A DNA stretch of 7,526 nucleotides. Source: Burkholderiaceae bacterium. GTDB lineage: Bacteria > Pseudomonadota > Gammaproteobacteria > Burkholderiales > Burkholderiaceae. Every line of letters begins with the position of its first letter. Position 1 is the stretch's first letter. Both the position numbers and the translations under genes were made by a program. Below are positions 6,036 to 7,526 of the stretch, piece by piece. A model generated the notes under the pieces. The model had not been told where the DNA came from and searched no databases. It saw only the letters and a program-made list of their open reading frames with translations. The stretch is taken from the NCBI GenBank assembly GCA_022701845.1, contig JAKONS010000481.1, positions 1 through 7,526 on the forward strand, written 5' to 3'.

Positions 6036-7232
6036 TCAGGCGATGGCGCCCTGGGCGCCGAGCGCGGCCAGGCGTTCGTCGTCGTAGCCGGCGAGTTGGC
6101 GCAGCACCTCGCGGGTGTGGGCGCCCAGCGCCGGCGGCGCGGTCCAGGCGCGCGGCGGCGTGCCCGACAGCTTCACCGGATTGCCCGGCATGCGCACCGC
6201 CCGGCCGTCGGCCAGCGGCACCTCGACCACCATGTCGCGCGCCACCACCTGCGGGTCGGACAGCGCCTGGGCGAAGTTGTTCACCGGGCCGCACGGAATG
6301 CGCGCGGCGCGCAGCTTCTCGAGCCAGTACTCGGTGGGGTGCTTCTGCATCTCGGCGCCGATCAGCGCGTCGATCTTTTCCTTGTCGGCGAAGCGCACCG
6401 GCTGCGCCCGGTAGGCCGGGTCGTTCAGTTCGGGCAGGTCGATGAAGGCGGCGAAGCGCTCGAAGAAGGCATCGCCGATGCAGGCCACGATGACATGGCC
6501 GTCGGCGGTGGGAAAGCTGTTGTAAGGCACATGCACGAAGTGCGAATTGCCGATGCCGGTCGGCACGTGGCCCGACATCAGGTGCATCGTCGCCATGTAG
6601 TTCAGCAGCGAGATCTGCGCGTCCAGCATCGAGATGTCGACATGCTGGCCGACCCCGGTGCGGTCGCGCTCGGCGATCGCCGCCAGCACGCCGATGCAGC
6701 CGAAGATGCCGCCGCCCAGGTCGCCGATCGGGATGCCGCTGCGCAGCGGGCCGGTCTGCGGCGAGCCGGTGATCGACATGCCCCCGCCCATCGCCTGCAC
6801 CACCTGGTCGAAGGCCGGCCGCTGGGTCTGCGGGCCGGTCATGCCGAAGCCGGTGACCGAGCAGGTGATGATGCGCGGATTGACCGCCGACAGCGCCGCG
6901 TAGTCGATGCCCAGGCGCGCCGGCACGCCCACGCTGAAGTTGTCGAACACCACGTCGGCCTGGCGCACCAGGTCCAGGAAGACCGCCTTGCCGGCATCGC
7001 TCTTCAGGTCGATGCAGACGCTCTCCTTGTTGCGGTTGAGCGTGAGGTAGTAGGCGCCCATGCCGTCGAGCGAATAGTCCGGATCCTTCTCCAGCAGGCG
7101 GCGGGTGCCTTCGCCGGTGCCGGGCGGCTCGACCTTGATGGTGCGGGCGCCGAGGTCGGCCAGCATCATCGTGCCGTAGGGGCCGGACAGCATGTGGGTG
7201 AGGTCGAGAACGGTGATGTGTTCCAAGGCCAT
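6036..7232 (-). CDS. CaiB/BaiF family (class III) CoA-transferase
   Basis: A 398-residue cytoplasmic class III CoA-transferase, which moves CoA between acyl-CoA donors and carboxylic acids through an aspartyl-CoA thioester. The N-terminal Rossmann-like part shows LEHITVLDLTHMLSGPYGTMMLADLGARTIKVEPP (3-37), the typical family opening. The catalytic Asp142 is in RPAFDQVVQAMGG, at the position of the nucleophile in formyl-CoA transferase, followed by the glycine-rich loop GGGMSITG. Further family segments are SGIPIGDLGGG, GQHVDISMLDA and the C-terminal IPCGPVNNFAQALSDPQVVARDMVVEV. Length is normal and no catalytic element is missing. The start at 7232 follows AGGAGA (7246-7241) by 8 bases; the open frame upstream to 7418 has no such support. 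It is first in the operon, behind a sigma-54-type promoter. With the lyase gene next, it probably activates the acid that the lyase cleaves. Substrates of this family cannot be read from sequence. Confidence 0.94.
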   Translation of the reverse strand: MALEHITVLDLTHMLSGPYGTMMLADLGARTIKVEPPGTGEGTRRLLEKDPDYSLDGMGAYYLTLNRNKESVCIDLKSDAGKAVFLDLVRQADVVFDNFSVGVPARLGIDYAALSAVNPRIITCSVTGFGMTGPQTQRPAFDQVVQAMGGGMSITGSPQTGPLRSGIPIGDLGGGIFGCIGVLAAIAERDRTGVGQHVDISMLDAQISLLNYMATMHLMSGHVPTGIGNSHFVHVPYNSFPTADGHVIVACIGDAFFERFAAFIDLPELNDPAYRAQPVRFADKEKIDALIGAEMQKHPTEYWLEKLRAARIPCGPVNNFAQALSDPQVVARDMVVEVPLADGRAVRMPGNPVKLSGTPPRAWTAPPALGAHTREVLRQLAGYDDERLAALGAQGAIA

Positions 7233-7240
7233 GTCGTGTG

Positions 7241-7246
7241 TCTCCT
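7241..7246 (-). promoter_or_regulatory. Shine-Dalgarno sequence of the CoA-transferase gene
   Basis: AGGAGA lies 8 bases before the ATG at 7232 and decides that start. It is the same hexamer used by the Bug gene, and it falls between the predicted sigma-54 transcript start near 7259 and the start codon. Confidence 0.75.
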
Positions 7247-7258
7247 GAGCGAATCTGC

Positions 7259-7272
7259 GCAACACCGGTTGC
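7259..7272. repeat. Inverted repeat GCAAC-N4-GTTGC over the -12 region
   Basis: Perfect 5-base arms surround ACCG and span from the -12 element to the predicted transcription start. It could be a repressor or autoregulatory site, or may be chance, since half of one arm is dictated by the -12 element itself. Confidence 0.3.
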
Positions 7273-7285
7273 ACGGCCTGTGCCA
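7270..7285 (-). promoter_or_regulatory. Sigma-54 (-24/-12) promoter of the CoA-transferase operon
   Basis: Read on the minus strand, 7285 to 7270 is TGGCAC-AGGCC-GTGCA. The sigma-54 consensus is TGGCAC-N5-TTGCA/T, so only the first T of the -12 block differs, and the invariant GG and GC doublets have the required spacing. Transcription would begin near 7259, giving a leader of about 27 bases that contains the Shine-Dalgarno sequence. Orientation and position are right for the CoA-transferase, lyase and Bug operon, and a sigma-54-activator-like gene diverges from it. Confidence 0.75.
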
Positions 7286-7321
7286 GGCGCCCGATACGGC
7301 GCAAGTGCTTGATCCGCCTGC

Positions 7322-7341
7322 GAAACGAGGCCGGGCGTTTC
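7322..7341. promoter_or_regulatory. Candidate upstream activator site GAAACG-N8-CGTTTC
   Basis: Perfect 6-base arms are separated by 8 bases. The centre (7331.5) is about 73 bases upstream of the predicted sigma-54 transcript start, within the range used by dimeric sigma-54 activators that bind inverted repeats. It lies in the gap shared with the divergent activator-like gene. Binding is inferred. Confidence 0.45.
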
Positions 7342-7348
7342 ACCCGAT

Positions 7349-7364
7349 GCGTCGCATGCGACGC
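7349..7364. promoter_or_regulatory. Perfect 16-bp palindrome, candidate activator site
   Basis: GCGTCGCATGCGACGC is a complete palindrome centred between 7356 and 7357, exactly 25 bases from the centre of the neighbouring inverted repeat and about 97 bases upstream of the predicted transcript start. A looser outer pair, CCCGATG (7343-7349) and CATCGGG (7373-7379), surrounds most of it. The site could serve activation of the operon or autoregulation of the divergent gene. Confidence 0.5.
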
Positions 7365-7401
7365 CGGTGCAACATCGGGCGTTCCACCATCCCGACGCTC
7401 C

Positions 7402-7526
7402 ATGACCGCCCTCCCCACCCGCCGCCGCGGCGCCCTGCCCCGCCTGTGTTTCCTCAGCTACCGGCACATCCGCGAGTTCGCCATGCCGGTGGTGGCCGAA
7501 TACGCCGACCGGGCCGACATCGAGGT
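7402..7526 (+). CDS. Partial PrpR-like sigma-54-dependent transcriptional regulator (N-terminus)
   Basis: Only the first 41 codons are inside the window; the frame is open at the right edge. The segment PRLCFLSYRHIREFAMPVVAEYADRADIEV (residues 13-42, the last codon incomplete) resembles the start of the PrpR N-terminal sensor domain, in which a first beta strand and a helix precede an E-(Y/F)-x-x-x-A-x-I motif. In PrpR this domain senses 2-methylcitrate and is followed by an AAA+ sigma-54-interacting domain and a Fis-type helix-turn-helix. Those domains cannot be seen here. Support comes from context: the gene diverges from an operon with a near-consensus sigma-54 promoter. The start at 7402 has no clear Shine-Dalgarno sequence, and the in-frame ATG at residue 28 would cut the conserved segment. 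Assignment rests on a short stretch and is moderate in confidence. Confidence 0.62.
   Translation, partial: MTALPTRRRGALPRLCFLSYRHIREFAMPVVAEYADRADIE

Noticed and set aside
7302..7311. Short palindrome CAAG-TG-CTTG in the sigma-54 gap
   Set aside because: The arms are only four bases and there is no matching partner site. The longer repeats nearby are better candidates.
6010..7467. Open frame continuing upstream of the HMG-CoA lyase, suggesting a fusion protein of about 800 residues
   Set aside because: The extension is an off-frame reading of the CoA-transferase gene and gives low-complexity Arg/Gly/Pro sequence. The lyase begins at its own ATG with purine-rich bases upstream.
1..7526. CRISPR arrays, tRNA or rRNA genes, transposase genes
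   Set aside because: I read the window for spaced repeats, cloverleaf-like segments and transposase-like translations and found none. The only tandem repeat is three 8-bp units without spacers.

Overview
The window is about 70% G+C and densely coded. It looks like chromosomal DNA of a betaproteobacterium of the order Burkholderiales, probably Comamonadaceae or a close relative. The reasons are an orphan Bug-family periplasmic binding protein beside a CaiB/BaiF CoA-transferase, a divergent HD-GYP protein of a type I associate with that group, and strong G/C bias at codon third positions. This placement is inference from gene content, not from a marker gene. No tRNA, rRNA, CRISPR array, insertion sequence or phage gene is visible.

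Layout, left to right. Positions 1-223 hold no gene; the first 180 bases are only about 44% G+C and carry several short inverted repeats. A HAD-family sugar-phosphate-type phosphatase gene reads leftward (224-946). A 171-base divergent gap follows, then a rightward gene for a degenerate HD-GYP protein (1118-2278). That gene converges on a leftward ychJ-family gene (2304-2723). Across another divergent gap is a rightward Old Yellow Enzyme alkene reductase (2887-3957), which converges on the last gene of a leftward operon.

The operon is the most coherent unit. In transcription order it encodes a class III CoA-transferase (7232 to 6036), a hydroxymethylglutaryl-CoA lyase (6009 to 5059) and a Bug-type solute-binding protein (4988 to 3981). 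Upstream and divergent is the start of a gene (7402 to beyond the window) whose N-terminus resembles PrpR-type sigma-54-dependent activators. The 169-base gap between them has a near-consensus sigma-54 promoter (TGGCAC-N5-GTGCA, minus strand 7285-7270) pointing at the CoA-transferase. Farther upstream lie two good inverted repeats, one a perfect 16-bp palindrome, at distances typical of activator binding sites.

My reading is a regulated catabolic cassette. The Bug protein binds a small branched dicarboxylic acid in the periplasm, the CoA-transferase activates it, and the lyase splits the 3-hydroxy-3-methylacyl-CoA to acetyl-CoA plus a keto acid. The divergent PrpR-like protein would switch the operon on with sigma-54. 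3-Hydroxy-3-methylglutarate is the simplest substrate guess; citramalate or itaconate are alternatives. Enzyme families and promoter pattern are seen in the sequence; substrate and regulatory partnership are inferred.
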